From an uncultured Bacteroidaceae bacterium (GTDB taxonomy: Bacteria > Bacteroidota > Bacteroidia > Bacteroidales > Bacteroidaceae): a stretch of 42,960 nt of DNA. Made by a program: the position numbers and the translations under genes. The DNA lies in NCBI GenBank assembly GCA_905234555.1, contig CAJOHO010000009.1:1-42960 (forward strand), read 5' to 3'. Each line of letters begins with the position of its first letter. The stretch's first letter is position 1. Positions 30,661 through 39,854 of this stretch are shown piece by piece. The notes under the pieces are model-generated. The model did no database searches and had not been told where the DNA came from. It saw only the letters and a program-made list of their open reading frames with translations.

Positions 30661-31929
30661 ATGCTATACCATCTTTCTCAATTTCTGGACCAACTGAACC
30701 TGCCGGGCGCAGGCATGTGGTCGTATGTGTCTTTCCGTTCGTTGCTGGCACTGATGATGTCGCTGATTATTTCGCTGTGGGTAAGCAAAAAATTCATTAC
30801 CTACATGAAAAAGAAACGCCACATCGAACAGGCCCGTTCTGCGGAAATTGATCCATTTGGCGTGAAGAAGATCGGCGTGCCGTCGATGGGCGGTGTGGTG
30901 ATTGTGCTGGCAGTGGTCATCCCTGCCCTACTCTTGGGTAAGCTCACCAACATCTATGTCATTCTTCTGCTTATCACCGTTGTTTGGTTCGGTTTTCTTG
31001 GCTTCCTGGACGACCTCATCAAACTACGTGGGAACAAGGACGGACTGAAACCACGCTATAAACTGCTGGGACAGTTTGCACTTGGACTTACCATCGGCAT
31101 TGTACTTTGGCAAAGTCCACAGGCTGTAATCAGTGAGAGTGTCACCAAGAAAGTGGAAAACAGCGAGGTGGTTTATGAGAAGAGCGAAGCCCGCAAATCC
31201 ACCGTCACCACCTTGCCGTTTGTCAAGAACAACAACCTGGACTACACCAGCGTCTTCAACTGGATAGAGAACGGTACCACACGTCGTGCCTGCGGCTGGA
31301 TCCTGTTCGTGCTGGTGACGACGTTTGTCATCATGGCTGTGTCGAACGGAGCGAACCTCAACGACGGAATGGACGGTATGTGTGCCGGCAACTCCGCCAT
31401 CATCGGAACTGCGTTGGGTATCCTGGCCTACGTGTCAGGACATATCAACTTCGCCAGCTATCTAAATGTGATGTACATCCCAGGAAGTGAAGAGATTGTG
31501 GTGTTTATATGTGCCTTTGTCGGTGCACTCATCGGCTTCCTTTGGTTCAATGCCTATCCAGCCAAAGTATTCATGGGCGACACAGGCAGTCTGGCCATTG
31601 GCGGCGTGATTGCCGTGACGGCTGTTATCATCCACAAAGAACTGATGCTGCCCATCCTCTGCGGTATCTTCCTGATGGAGAGCCTTTCGGTCATCATACA
31701 AATCAGTACTGTGAAGTGGGGCAGGCGTCATGGAAAGAAGCTCAGAATGTTCAAGAGAACACCCATCCACGACCATTTCCGAACCGCACAAAGTGATTTG
31801 GTACCCGACGCACATTACTTTATCAAGAAACCCACCTCCCTGCTTCAGGAGAACATGATCACCGTCCGCTTCTGGATTGTCACCATCCTCCTCGCAGCCA
31901 TCACCATTATCACACTGAAGATCAGATAA
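30661..31929 (+). CDS. mraY: phospho-N-acetylmuramoyl-pentapeptide transferase MraY
   Basis: A 422-residue polytopic enzyme making lipid I from UDP-MurNAc-pentapeptide and undecaprenyl phosphate. About ten membrane helices. Key motifs: FLGFLDDLIKL (catalytic Asp pair, ~117-118), AVSNGANLNDGMDG (Asn229 to Gly239), WFNAYPAKVFMGDTGSL, and the cytoplasmic loop motif RTPIHDHF with His370 and His372 (Asp replaces the middle His of the HHH motif seen in E. coli, as is usual in Bacteroidetes). An extra loop of ~50 residues (VISESVTKK...SEARKSTVTTLPF) lies between helices 4 and 5, making it longer than the 360-residue E. coli enzyme. Starts 18 bases after murE. Confidence 0.96.
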   Translation: MLYHLSQFLDQLNLPGAGMWSYVSFRSLLALMMSLIISLWVSKKFITYMKKKRHIEQARSAEIDPFGVKKIGVPSMGGVVIVLAVVIPALLLGKLTNIYVILLLITVVWFGFLGFLDDLIKLRGNKDGLKPRYKLLGQFALGLTIGIVLWQSPQAVISESVTKKVENSEVVYEKSEARKSTVTTLPFVKNNNLDYTSVFNWIENGTTRRACGWILFVLVTTFVIMAVSNGANLNDGMDGMCAGNSAIIGTALGILAYVSGHINFASYLNVMYIPGSEEIVVFICAFVGALIGFLWFNAYPAKVFMGDTGSLAIGGVIAVTAVIIHKELMLPILCGIFLMESLSVIIQISTVKWGRRHGKKLRMFKRTPIHDHFRTAQSDLVPDAHYFIKKPTSLLQENMITVRFWIVTILLAAITIITLKIR

Positions 31930-32047
31930 AACCTCGAAATTTCGACAGGCGCCCCAGAAAAATCGGAATAACGAAATTACGACATTACGATATAACGACA
32001 GGGCGCCCTCGACATAACGACATAACGACAAGTAAAAGAGAGAAACA
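31930..32047. repeat. TAACGACA repeat spacer (mraY-murD)
   Basis: ATAACGA/ATTACGA/ATAACGACA units are repeated about seven times (31968-32030). GGGCGCCC, a perfect 8-base palindrome, sits in the middle (32001-32008) and a GGCGCCCC relative at 31949-31955. Confidence 0.6.
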
Positions 32048-33379
32048 ATGAAAAGAATCGTCATCTTAGGAGCAGCAGAAAGCGGAGCAGGCGCAGCCGT
32101 ATTAGCCAAGAACAAAGGCTTCGACGTGTTTGTGTCCGACATGTCTGCCATCAAGGATAAATATAAGGATCTGTTGAACGAACATCAGATTCCCTGGGAA
32201 GAGGGTCAGCACACCGAAGAGCTGATTCTGAATGCGGATGAGATTATCAAAAGTCCTGGCATCCCCGACAAGGCACCCATGATTCAGAAGATAAAGGCGC
32301 TGAACATCCCTATCATCTCCGAAATCGAGTTCGCCGGTCGCTACACCAATGCCAAGATGATCTGCATCACAGGTTCGAACGGTAAGACCACCACGACTTC
32401 CCTAATTTACCATATCCTCAAGGGAGCCGGCTATAACGTTGGACTGGCTGGCAACATCGGGCGAAGTCTGGCACTACAGGTTGCTGAGGAAAGTTTCGAC
32501 TACTACGTCATCGAATTGTCCAGTTTCCAGCTCGACAACATGTACGACTTCCGTGCCGACATCGCCGTGCTGATGAACATCACGCCCGACCATCTGGACC
32601 GCTACGACTTCAAAATGCAGAACTATGTGGATTCGAAGATGCGCATCACCCGCAACCAGACTGCAGACGATGCTTTCGTCTTCTGGAACGACGATCCTGT
32701 GGTCAAGCGCGAACTGGAGAAATACGACCTGAAAGCCCAACTCTATCCGTTCTCCGAATTCCATGAGAATGACGCCATCGCCTACGTGGAAGACGAAGAA
32801 TACGTGATTGAGAAACCCACTCCGTTCAATATGGAGCAGGAAGAATTGGCGCTCACAGGAAAGCACAACCTCTACAACTCCCTCGCCGCAGGTATCACAG
32901 CCGACATCGCAGGAGTTTCGAGCGAACTGATCCGCAAAGGCCTTCAGAGCTTTGCCGGTGTGGAACATCGTCTGGAAAAAGCCGGACGAGTGAGAGGCAT
33001 CGACTTTGTCAACGACTCCAAAGCCACAAACGTGAACGCCTGCTGGTATGCCCTCGAAAGCATGAAGCAGCCCACCGTGCTGATTTTGGGTGGAGTGGAT
33101 AAAGGCAACGACTACAGCGAGATCTTCGACTTGGTTCGGGAGAAGTGCATCGGTCTGGTGTTCCTGGGTGTTGATAATGCCAAGCTCCACGCTGCCTTCG
33201 ACAGCTTCGGCATCCCCATCCGTGATGTACGAAGCATGAAAGACTGTGTGGATGCCTGCTACCAGATGGCCAAGCCTGGTGCTTGTGTCCTCCTGAGTCC
33301 CTGCTGCGCCAGCTTCGATCTCTTCAAGAACATGGAAGACCGTGGCGACCAATTCAAGCAATACGTAAGAGAACTCTGA
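32048..33379 (+). CDS. murD: UDP-MurNAc-L-alanine:D-glutamate ligase MurD
   Basis: A 443-residue Mur ligase that adds D-Glu. The N-terminal Rossmann-like part is IVILGAAESGAGAAVLAKNKG; SPGIPDKAPM is the family's substrate loop; the P-loop GSNGKTT is at residues 109-115 (ICITGSNGKTTTTSLI). ELSSFQLDNM and NITPDHLDRY are MurD signatures. The C-terminal domain has DSKATNVNACWYALESM and LILGGVDKGNDY, then LLSPCCASFDLFKNMEDRGDQF, the D-Glu binding end. Full length; no oddities. Confidence 0.97.
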   Translation: MKRIVILGAAESGAGAAVLAKNKGFDVFVSDMSAIKDKYKDLLNEHQIPWEEGQHTEELILNADEIIKSPGIPDKAPMIQKIKALNIPIISEIEFAGRYTNAKMICITGSNGKTTTTSLIYHILKGAGYNVGLAGNIGRSLALQVAEESFDYYVIELSSFQLDNMYDFRADIAVLMNITPDHLDRYDFKMQNYVDSKMRITRNQTADDAFVFWNDDPVVKRELEKYDLKAQLYPFSEFHENDAIAYVEDEEYVIEKPTPFNMEQEELALTGKHNLYNSLAAGITADIAGVSSELIRKGLQSFAGVEHRLEKAGRVRGIDFVNDSKATNVNACWYALESMKQPTVLILGGVDKGNDYSEIFDLVREKCIGLVFLGVDNAKLHAAFDSFGIPIRDVRSMKDCVDACYQMAKPGACVLLSPCCASFDLFKNMEDRGDQFKQYVREL

Positions 33380-33398
33380 AAAAACTATCACTCGCAAC

Positions 33399-34706
33399 AT
33401 GAGTAAAGCCCTATCGACATATCTCAAGCTGAACATCTTCAAAGGCGACAAAGGCATTTGGATGATCTACTTCCTCTTGTGCATGATTTCGCTGGTTGCC
33501 ATCTACAGCGCCTCCAGTGCTTTGACGTTCAGGAGCGGAAACCACTGGGATCCTGTGGTGCATCAGGCTGCATTCCTGCTGATTGGACTGCTGGTCATCA
33601 TGGCAATCACACGGGTTCCCTGTAAGTACTTCAAACTGCTGCCTATCATCTTCCTGCCCATCGTCATCGGTATGCTGGCCTATATGCTTACCGTTCAGAA
33701 AGGCATTAACGATGCTGCCAGATGGATGGACCTTTTCGGCATCCGTTTCCAGCCCTCGGAAATGGCAAAGACCTTCCTGATTCTTGCCATCGCCGTGGTG
33801 CTTTCGAAGATGCAGAAAGAGGAGAAAGTACACACAAAACGAGGGGTTCGCTATGTGATTCGTGCGACAAAGGGCGGACATGCAAAAGCCTTCAAAATCG
33901 TTGGTTCGCTGGCTTTGCTGATTTGCGGACTGATTGCGCCTGAGAACTTCTCTACTGCCGCCATGCTCTTCTTTGTGGTGCTGGTCATGATGTTCATCGG
34001 CAATATCCCCATCGGACTGATGCTCAAAGGATTGGGCGCCCTGTTTGCCATCGCGGCATTGGGCGTTGTGGTGTTGCTCAATACGCCTGACGAAAGTCTG
34101 GAAGGACTCAAGCGAGCAAGAACGTGGAAGCACCGCATCGAGAAGAAGTTGGGTCACGAAGAGAGCATGCAGGAAGAGCAGAACTACCTGACTGCTGACG
34201 AGAACCGACAAGTCTATCGTTCCCATATCGCCATTGCCAACTCAGGCATTATCGGTGTGGGCGTAGGCAATTCCGTAGAGCGTGATTTCCTGCCCCATGC
34301 AGAGTCCGACTTCATCTTCTCCATCATTGTGGAAGAGACAGGCGTCATCGGAGCCTTAATCGTGATGTTCCTCTATCTGGCCTTGCTGGTCCGAGTGGGA
34401 CGAATAGCGCAGAAATGCGACCGGTTCTTCCCTGCCTTCCTGGTCATTGGCCTTGGGTTGATGATGGTCCTACAGGCTTTGGTCAATATGGCTGTGGCTG
34501 TAGGCTGGGCACCTGTGACGGGTCAGACCCTCCCACTCATCAGTCACGGAGGCACCTCCATTATTATCACTTCCTTCAACCTCGGCATGATTCTTTCCGT
34601 CAGCCGATACGCAGAGATTGTCAGCTCCAAGAAGGCGGAAGAGACACCTGAAATTGAAGGTGTTGTTGACGCCGAAGAAATAGCCAGCAGCGAAGGAATG
34701 GCATAA
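33399..34706 (+). CDS. ftsW: septal peptidoglycan polymerase FtsW (SEDS family)
   Basis: A 435-residue SEDS protein with about ten membrane helices that polymerises lipid II at the septum with the division PBP. Signatures: LVAIYSASSAL, the loop INDAARWMDLFGIRFQPSEMAK (GA.RW...G....PSE), a cytoplasmic charged insert (KRARTWKHRIEKKLG and a Glu-rich segment, ~232-260), the GVGVGNSVERDFLPHAESDFIFSIIVEETG segment with the conserved Asp, and LPLISHGGTSIIITSFNLGMILSVSRY at the end. The E. coli protein is 414 residues. A consensus promoter for the next gene begins about 35 bases after its stop. Confidence 0.96.
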   Translation: MSKALSTYLKLNIFKGDKGIWMIYFLLCMISLVAIYSASSALTFRSGNHWDPVVHQAAFLLIGLLVIMAITRVPCKYFKLLPIIFLPIVIGMLAYMLTVQKGINDAARWMDLFGIRFQPSEMAKTFLILAIAVVLSKMQKEEKVHTKRGVRYVIRATKGGHAKAFKIVGSLALLICGLIAPENFSTAAMLFFVVLVMMFIGNIPIGLMLKGLGALFAIAALGVVVLLNTPDESLEGLKRARTWKHRIEKKLGHEESMQEEQNYLTADENRQVYRSHIAIANSGIIGVGVGNSVERDFLPHAESDFIFSIIVEETGVIGALIVMFLYLALLVRVGRIAQKCDRFFPAFLVIGLGLMMVLQALVNMAVAVGWAPVTGQTLPLISHGGTSIIITSFNLGMILSVSRYAEIVSSKKAEETPEIEGVVDAEEIASSEGMA

Positions 34707-34740
34707 GTAAACTTAAAAAAGCAAAAAATATCAGTAAATC

Positions 34741-34773
34741 TTCGATTTATTCAAAGAAATTTCGTATTTTTGC
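34741..34773 (+). promoter_or_regulatory. internal dcw promoter before murG
   Basis: TTCG (34741-34744), 20 bases, TATTTTTGC (34765-34773). The -7 box is perfect and identical to that of mraZ. Start codons for murG follow at 34804 or 34831. Confidence 0.65.
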
Positions 34774-34803
34774 AATTTGAAAGCAATGTGACGCATCCGA
34801 CAG

Positions 34804-35958
34804 ATGCAAAAACAGATAAAACCCAGCAAAATGAAAGCAGCAGAACCGTTGAGAATCATCGTTAGTGGAGGTGGGACCGGTGGTCACATCTTCCCAGCTA
34901 TTTCCATTGCCAATGCCATCAAGGCCGCCCATCCCGAAGCAGAAATCAAGTTTGTGGGTGCATTAGGCAGAATGGAGATGCAGCGTGTGCCACAAGCAGG
35001 TTATGAAATCGTAGGCTTGCCCATCTGTGGACTCAATCGGAAGAACTGGCTGAAGAACTTTTCTGTCATCTGGAAGATTCTGAAGAGCCAGCGTATGGCA
35101 AAGCGAATCATCCGCGACTTCAAGCCGCAGGTGGTGGTGGGCGTAGGCGGTTATGCCAGCGGACCCACACTGAAAGAAGCTGCCAAGATGGGAATCCCAA
35201 CCCTGTTGCAGGAGCAGAACTCCTACGCTGGTGTCACCAACAAGCTGTTGGCAAAGAAAGCCAAACGTATTTGTGTGGCTTACGACGGAATGGAGCGTTT
35301 CTTTCCTGCCGACAAGATCGTGAAGACAGGCAATCCTGTTCGTCAGAACCTGTTGGAAGCGAACATCGACAAGACGGAGGCTGTGAAGAGTTTTGGTCTT
35401 GACCCCAAGAAACGTACCGTTCTGATTATCGGTGGAAGCTTAGGTGCTCGGACCATGAACGAGAGCGTCCTCCAGCACATTGAGGACATCCGCAGCAATC
35501 CAGATGTGCAGTTCATCCTCCAGACCGGTAAGTACTACAGCGAGGCTGTGCAGGAGGCACTGGCAAAGGAAGACGAGGTGGAAAACCTGAAGGTCATGGA
35601 CTTCATTGCCAATATGGATCAGGCCTATGCAGCTGCCGACTTGGTGGTATCACGTGCCGGCGCCAGCAGCATCTCCGAACTCTGTCTGCTCCAGAAGCCC
35701 TGCATCCTCGTTCCTTCGCCCAACGTAGCAGAGGATCACCAGACCAAGAACGCAATGGCACTCTCCACAAAGGGAGCCGCCATTCTGGTTCGCGACGCTG
35801 AAGCACAAAACCAGCTCGTACCACTTGCCATCAAGACCGTGCTCGACACCAAGCAACTTCAGCAACTGGGTGAGAACGCAGGCAAGCTCGCCTATCACAA
35901 CTCTGCACAGACCATCGCCGAAGAGGTCTTCAAACTAGCTGGCATCGCCACCAAATAA
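34804..35958 (+). CDS. murG: undecaprenyldiphospho-muramoylpentapeptide GlcNAc transferase MurG
   Basis: A 384-residue GT-B glycosyltransferase that turns lipid I into lipid II on the inner face of the membrane. The N-terminal G-loop SGGGTGGHIFPAISIANAI has GGGTGGH at residues 22-28. VVVGVGGYASGPTLKEAA and PTLLQEQNSYAGVTNKLLAK are family motifs. The second domain has TVLIIGGSLGARTMNES, FILQTGKYYSEA, VVSRAGASSISELCLLQKPCILVPSPNVAEDHQTKNA (the UDP-GlcNAc pocket with the E269/Q-like region). ATG at 34831 would remove nine residues and puts the G-loop at the more usual position, so it is a fair alternative. It has its own promoter-like site upstream. Confidence 0.96.
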   Translation: MQKQIKPSKMKAAEPLRIIVSGGGTGGHIFPAISIANAIKAAHPEAEIKFVGALGRMEMQRVPQAGYEIVGLPICGLNRKNWLKNFSVIWKILKSQRMAKRIIRDFKPQVVVGVGGYASGPTLKEAAKMGIPTLLQEQNSYAGVTNKLLAKKAKRICVAYDGMERFFPADKIVKTGNPVRQNLLEANIDKTEAVKSFGLDPKKRTVLIIGGSLGARTMNESVLQHIEDIRSNPDVQFILQTGKYYSEAVQEALAKEDEVENLKVMDFIANMDQAYAAADLVVSRAGASSISELCLLQKPCILVPSPNVAEDHQTKNAMALSTKGAAILVRDAEAQNQLVPLAIKTVLDTKQLQQLGENAGKLAYHNSAQTIAEEVFKLAGIATK

Positions 35959-35973
35959 GAAAAACAGCAATTC

Positions 35974-37350
35974 ATGAACGAAAACAACATACAATCCGTC
36001 TATTTCGTAGGTGCCGGCGGCATCGGCATGAGTGCCCTTGTGCGCTATTTCCTGCGAAAGGGCTATCAGGTGGGCGGTTACGACAAAACCCCTACCCCAC
36101 TCACCACGCAGCTGATCGAAGAAGGTGCACAGATTCACTACGAGGAAGATGTGCAGCTCATTCCAGACTGCTTCAAGGACAAGGCAACGACGCTGGTTGT
36201 CTATACACCCGCCATTCCCAAAGAGCACAAAGAACTCCAGTTCTTTACACAGGAAGGATTCGAGCTGCAGAAACGTGCACAGGTTTTGGGATGGCTCACC
36301 CGTCAGCATAAGGGTCTTTGTGTGGCAGGCACACATGGAAAGACCACCACTTCGACGATGACGGCTCACATCCTCCATCAGTCCCATGTGGATTGCAACG
36401 CTTTCCTGGGTGGCATTTCCAAGAACTACGGCACCAACTACATCCTCTCCGAAAGCAGCGACTACGTAGTCATCGAGGCTGATGAGTTCGACCGCTCTTT
36501 CCACTGGCTGCGTCCTTGGGCAACCGTCATCACGGCTACCGATGCAGACCATCTCGACATCTATGGAACGAAAGAAGCCTATCTGGAAAGCTTCAACCAC
36601 TATACGACCCTCATTCAGCCAGGTGGCGCACTCATCATCCACACAGATCTGGAGATGACACAGCGTGTGCCTGAAGGAGTGAGCGTTTATGAGTATTCTC
36701 GCGACAAAGGCGACTTCCACGCCGAGAACATCCGCATCGGCAACGGAAACATCTTCTTCGACTTCGTGTCGCCCAAGGGCGTCATCCGCGATGTGCAGTT
36801 AGGCGTTCCTGTCGGCATCAACATAGAGAACGGTGTTGCAGCGATGGCGCTGGCTCAGTTGGCTGGAGCCACCGACGACGAACTCCGAGAGGGAATCCGC
36901 AGTTTCCAGGGAGTGGATCGCCGTTTCGACTTTAAGGTGAAGAACGAGCGTGTGGTCTTCCTGAGCGACTACGGACATCATCCCAAGGAGATTGAGCAAT
37001 GTGTCCGTTCCGTTCGCGAACTCTACCAAGACAAGAAGATTGCAGCCATCTTCCAGCCCCACCTCTACACCCGAACACGAGACTTCTACCAGGAGTTTGC
37101 CGACGCCCTCTCATTGCTCGATGTAGTTTATCTGTGCGACATCTATCCGGCACGCGAGTTGCCCATCCCAGGTGTGACCAGCGAACTCATCTACAACAAC
37201 CTGCGTCCAGGCATCGAGAAGCACCTCATCCACAAGGAACAGATTCTCGACGAGGTGGCAAAAGGAGGATTCGACGTCCTCATCTCCTTAGGTGCTGGAG
37301 ACATCGAGAACTACGTACCCCAAATCACGGAACTGCTCTCCGCAAGATAA
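35974..37350 (+). CDS. murC: UDP-N-acetylmuramate:L-alanine ligase MurC
   Basis: A 458-residue Mur ligase that adds L-Ala, the first residue of the stem peptide. The start SVYFVGAGGIGMSALVRYFL is the MurC Rossmann motif; the P-loop GTHGKTT lies at residues 119-125. EADEFDRSFHWLRPWATVITATDADHLDIYG is the family's metal and substrate segment. FQGVDRRFDFKV, SDYGHHPKEIEQCVRSVRELYQDKKI and FQPHLYTRTRDFYQEFADALSLLD are C-terminal signatures. Full length and intact. Follows murG after 15 bases. Confidence 0.97.
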   Translation: MNENNIQSVYFVGAGGIGMSALVRYFLRKGYQVGGYDKTPTPLTTQLIEEGAQIHYEEDVQLIPDCFKDKATTLVVYTPAIPKEHKELQFFTQEGFELQKRAQVLGWLTRQHKGLCVAGTHGKTTTSTMTAHILHQSHVDCNAFLGGISKNYGTNYILSESSDYVVIEADEFDRSFHWLRPWATVITATDADHLDIYGTKEAYLESFNHYTTLIQPGGALIIHTDLEMTQRVPEGVSVYEYSRDKGDFHAENIRIGNGNIFFDFVSPKGVIRDVQLGVPVGINIENGVAAMALAQLAGATDDELREGIRSFQGVDRRFDFKVKNERVVFLSDYGHHPKEIEQCVRSVRELYQDKKIAAIFQPHLYTRTRDFYQEFADALSLLDVVYLCDIYPARELPIPGVTSELIYNNLRPGIEKHLIHKEQILDEVAKGGFDVLISLGAGDIENYVPQITELLSAR

Positions 37351-37415
37351 CTCTTCACGCTAATCTCTTCACACTTCACGCTTCACGCTAATCGCTTCAC
37401 GCTTAACTCACTGAC
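37351..37415. repeat. CTTCACGCTAATC repeat spacer (murC-ftsQ)
   Basis: CTCTTCACGCTAATC, CTTCACACTTCACG, CTTCACGCTAATCG and CTTCACGCTTAAC follow each other: about five copies of CTTCAC(G)CTAATC between stop and start. Confidence 0.65.
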
Positions 37416-38201
37416 ATGGCAAAAAAGACACTAAAAGTCTGGACATTCCTCATTCTGTTCTTCGTCGTCATCGGCTATTTCATCTATGCCATGACGAACA
37501 TGACAGAAGGTGACCCCAAGGAACGCTGCACCAAGGTGGAACTTGAGGTGACGGATAGTGCCGTGTCACAGTTTACTGACAGAGTGAGGCTGGAAGAACA
37601 GCTACGCAGCAGGAATCTCCATCCTCAAGGTCTGTTGATGCGCGACATTGATGTCAGCGCCATCGAGCAGGAGCTTCTGCGTAACAAGTTCATCCGCACC
37701 GTAGAGTGCTACAAGACCAACAGCGGCATGGAGATGGGTACAGGGAAGGTCTGCATCAAGGTCAGTCAGCGAGTACCAGTGCTCTATGTCCTTCCGACCA
37801 ACGGACAAGGCTATTTCGTGGATAAAGAAGGGACCGTCATTCCCAACTCAGCCTACGTCACCAACATCCCGACAGCTACAGGAACTATCGACCAGAAGTA
37901 CGCAACGAGCCAGTTGGCTGCATTTGGTTCGTTTCTGGCTCAGAACGAGTTTTGGAACGACCAGATAGAGCAAATCTTTGTTTCGCTCAACCAACGTCAG
38001 GAGCCTGTCGTCACTCTCATTCCACGAGTCGGCGAACACACCATCTATCTGGGTGACATCAGCGGCTACGAGAAGAAACTGCGACGCATGCAAATCTTCT
38101 ATGAGCAGGGAATGAAGAAAGTTGGATGGAACAAATACAGCAAAATCAACTTGGAATATGACAATCAGGTGATCTGCACAAAAAAGAAAACGAAAAATTA
38201 A
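37416..38201 (+). CDS. ftsQ: cell division protein FtsQ
   Basis: A 261-residue bitopic protein: short cytoplasmic N-terminus (MAKKTLKV), one membrane helix (WTFLILFFVVIGYFIYAM) and a periplasmic domain. A POTRA-like segment is visible at ~40-120 (RVRLEEQLRSRNLHPQGLL, IEQELLRNKFIRTVECYKT, KVCIKVSQRVPVLYVLPTNGQGYFVDKEGTVIP), which matches the FtsQ/DivIB core, including the 'R.P......GYFVD..G..IP' stretch. The remainder (QIEQIFVSLNQRQEPVVTLIPRVGEHTIYLGDIS) is the beta domain. It links FtsL/FtsB to the divisome. Assignment rests on these motifs and on position before ftsA. Confidence 0.93.
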   Translation: MAKKTLKVWTFLILFFVVIGYFIYAMTNMTEGDPKERCTKVELEVTDSAVSQFTDRVRLEEQLRSRNLHPQGLLMRDIDVSAIEQELLRNKFIRTVECYKTNSGMEMGTGKVCIKVSQRVPVLYVLPTNGQGYFVDKEGTVIPNSAYVTNIPTATGTIDQKYATSQLAAFGSFLAQNEFWNDQIEQIFVSLNQRQEPVVTLIPRVGEHTIYLGDISGYEKKLRRMQIFYEQGMKKVGWNKYSKINLEYDNQVICTKKKTKN

Positions 38202-38216
38202 AAACAACATATCGAT

Positions 38217-39854
38217 ATGGCAGCATTAGAGAACAAAGACTCAATCATCGTGGCAATCGAACTGGGGACATCGCGCATCTCTGGTATTGCTGGTAAAAAG
38301 AAAGATGGTGGCATACAAATTATTGCGTATGCCGAAGAACCTACCAATGCATCATGCATCAAGCGTGGGCAGGTTTATAATATTGAAAAGACGACGCAGG
38401 GCATCAAGAGCGTAATCGCCAAGTTGGAAAGCACGTTGCGTCAGTCTATCTCGCAGGTTTATGTCGGAATTGGCGGACAGTCTGTGCGTTCCATCAAGAA
38501 CAAGGTGCAGAAGAACCTCGTCACAGAGACCTACATCACAGCAGAGCATATCGACGAAATGCGTGATGAAAGCCAACGCGTGCCTGCCGACTACGAACTG
38601 CTGGATAACTTCCCTCAGTCTTGCTCTGTAGATGGACGTCCGGCACCCGACGACCCCGTTGGCATTGTCGGTACAAAGATTGAAAACGAATACCTCAACG
38701 TCATTGCTCGTCGAACGCTGCGCAACAACATCGAAACCTGCTTCAGCAATACAGACGTAAAAGTCAAGGAAATGCGTCTGGCAGCCTACGACTTGGCAGA
38801 GAACGTGCTGACCGATCAGGAGAAGCGCGCAGGAAGTGTGCTGGTTGATCTGGGTGCAGGCACCACCACCGTCGTGGTCTATAAGAACAACATCCTTCGT
38901 CACCTCGTCACGCTGCCCATCGGATCTGCCAACATCACCCAAGACCTCACCAGCTGGCAAATCGACGAAGCTGAGGCCGAAGTTCTCAAATTGCAATACG
39001 GAAACGCCATCGAAGAGGAAAAAGAAGAAACCGAAGAGGCATCTGCTCCTCAGACCTACACCACCACCTATGGCAAGGTCATCAAGCTTTCCGACATTCA
39101 GGCAACCATCGATGCACGAATGGTTGAAATCATTGCCAACATCCATCAGCAAATCATCAACTCCGGATATGGCAACCAGCTCCTCGGAGGTGTCGTTCTG
39201 ACGGGTGGTGGTGCAGCCATGAAGAATATCGTGAAAGCCTTCGCCGAGCGACTCAAGATGGAGAAAGTGAGAGTGGCAGACCGCCTCAACTTCTCAGTCA
39301 TCAAGAACAGCACGGTGACGAACTTCACAGCCGACAACGTACGCAGCACGTCTATCATTGCCTTGCTCGAAGGCGGTAACGAGAATTGCGTAGGCGAGAA
39401 GAAGTCTGCACAACCTTCCATGTTCGAGCAACACGACAAGGAACAGGAAATTGCGCTTCGCAAGCAGGAAGAACAACGTGCTGCTGAAGCCGAAGCTGCT
39501 GCCCTTCAGAAGCTGGAAGAGTTCAAGAATCAGACACGCCACTACATCACCCGTCTAGATCAGAAGTACCAGGATGTCTGTGAAGATGGCGACAAGAAAT
39601 CCATTCGCAAGTCGGCTGCTGCCTTTGTGGAGGAAGCCAAGAACCTCCTCGGACATGAGTTCGTCAAAGTCATTGCCCAACTTGAAACCAAAGAAAAGAA
39701 TCGCCAGACCATCCGCGAGGCCCGCGACCTGGAAATTAAGTTAAACGAAGCTATAGAGAAACTGCAAAACGAAGTTACAGATGCGGAAAACAAGAACAGC
39801 GTTTGGTCAAAGTTCAAGAGCAGCCTCGAAAACCTCGTTAACGGCAACGACTAA
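38217..39854 (+). CDS. ftsA: cell division protein FtsA with long C-terminal coiled-coil extension
   Basis: A 545-residue actin-like protein that ties FtsZ filaments to the membrane. Actin-fold motifs: IIVAIELGTSRISGIAG (phosphate 1), QVYVGIGGQSVRSIKN, GSVLVDLGAGTTTVVVYKNN (phosphate 2), and LGGVVLTGGGAAMKNI (adenosine). The usual FtsA is ~420 residues; here the core ends near residue 395 and about 150 residues follow, starting QEIALRKQEEQRAAEAEAAALQKLEEF, a strongly helical, coiled-coil-like part. The last residues (WSKFKSSLENLVNG) form an amphipathic helix that could be the membrane-targeting sequence. So the extension seems to separate actin core and membrane anchor. Confidence 0.95.
   Translation: MAALENKDSIIVAIELGTSRISGIAGKKKDGGIQIIAYAEEPTNASCIKRGQVYNIEKTTQGIKSVIAKLESTLRQSISQVYVGIGGQSVRSIKNKVQKNLVTETYITAEHIDEMRDESQRVPADYELLDNFPQSCSVDGRPAPDDPVGIVGTKIENEYLNVIARRTLRNNIETCFSNTDVKVKEMRLAAYDLAENVLTDQEKRAGSVLVDLGAGTTTVVVYKNNILRHLVTLPIGSANITQDLTSWQIDEAEAEVLKLQYGNAIEEEKEETEEASAPQTYTTTYGKVIKLSDIQATIDARMVEIIANIHQQIINSGYGNQLLGGVVLTGGGAAMKNIVKAFAERLKMEKVRVADRLNFSVIKNSTVTNFTADNVRSTSIIALLEGGNENCVGEKKSAQPSMFEQHDKEQEIALRKQEEQRAAEAEAAALQKLEEFKNQTRHYITRLDQKYQDVCEDGDKKSIRKSAAAFVEEAKNLLGHEFVKVIAQLETKEKNRQTIREARDLEIKLNEAIEKLQNEVTDAENKNSVWSKFKSSLENLVNGND

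Noticed and set aside
32474-33457. 327-codon minus-strand frame inside murD
   Set aside because: MurD is intact on the plus strand; this frame crosses the murD-ftsW gap and has no motif.
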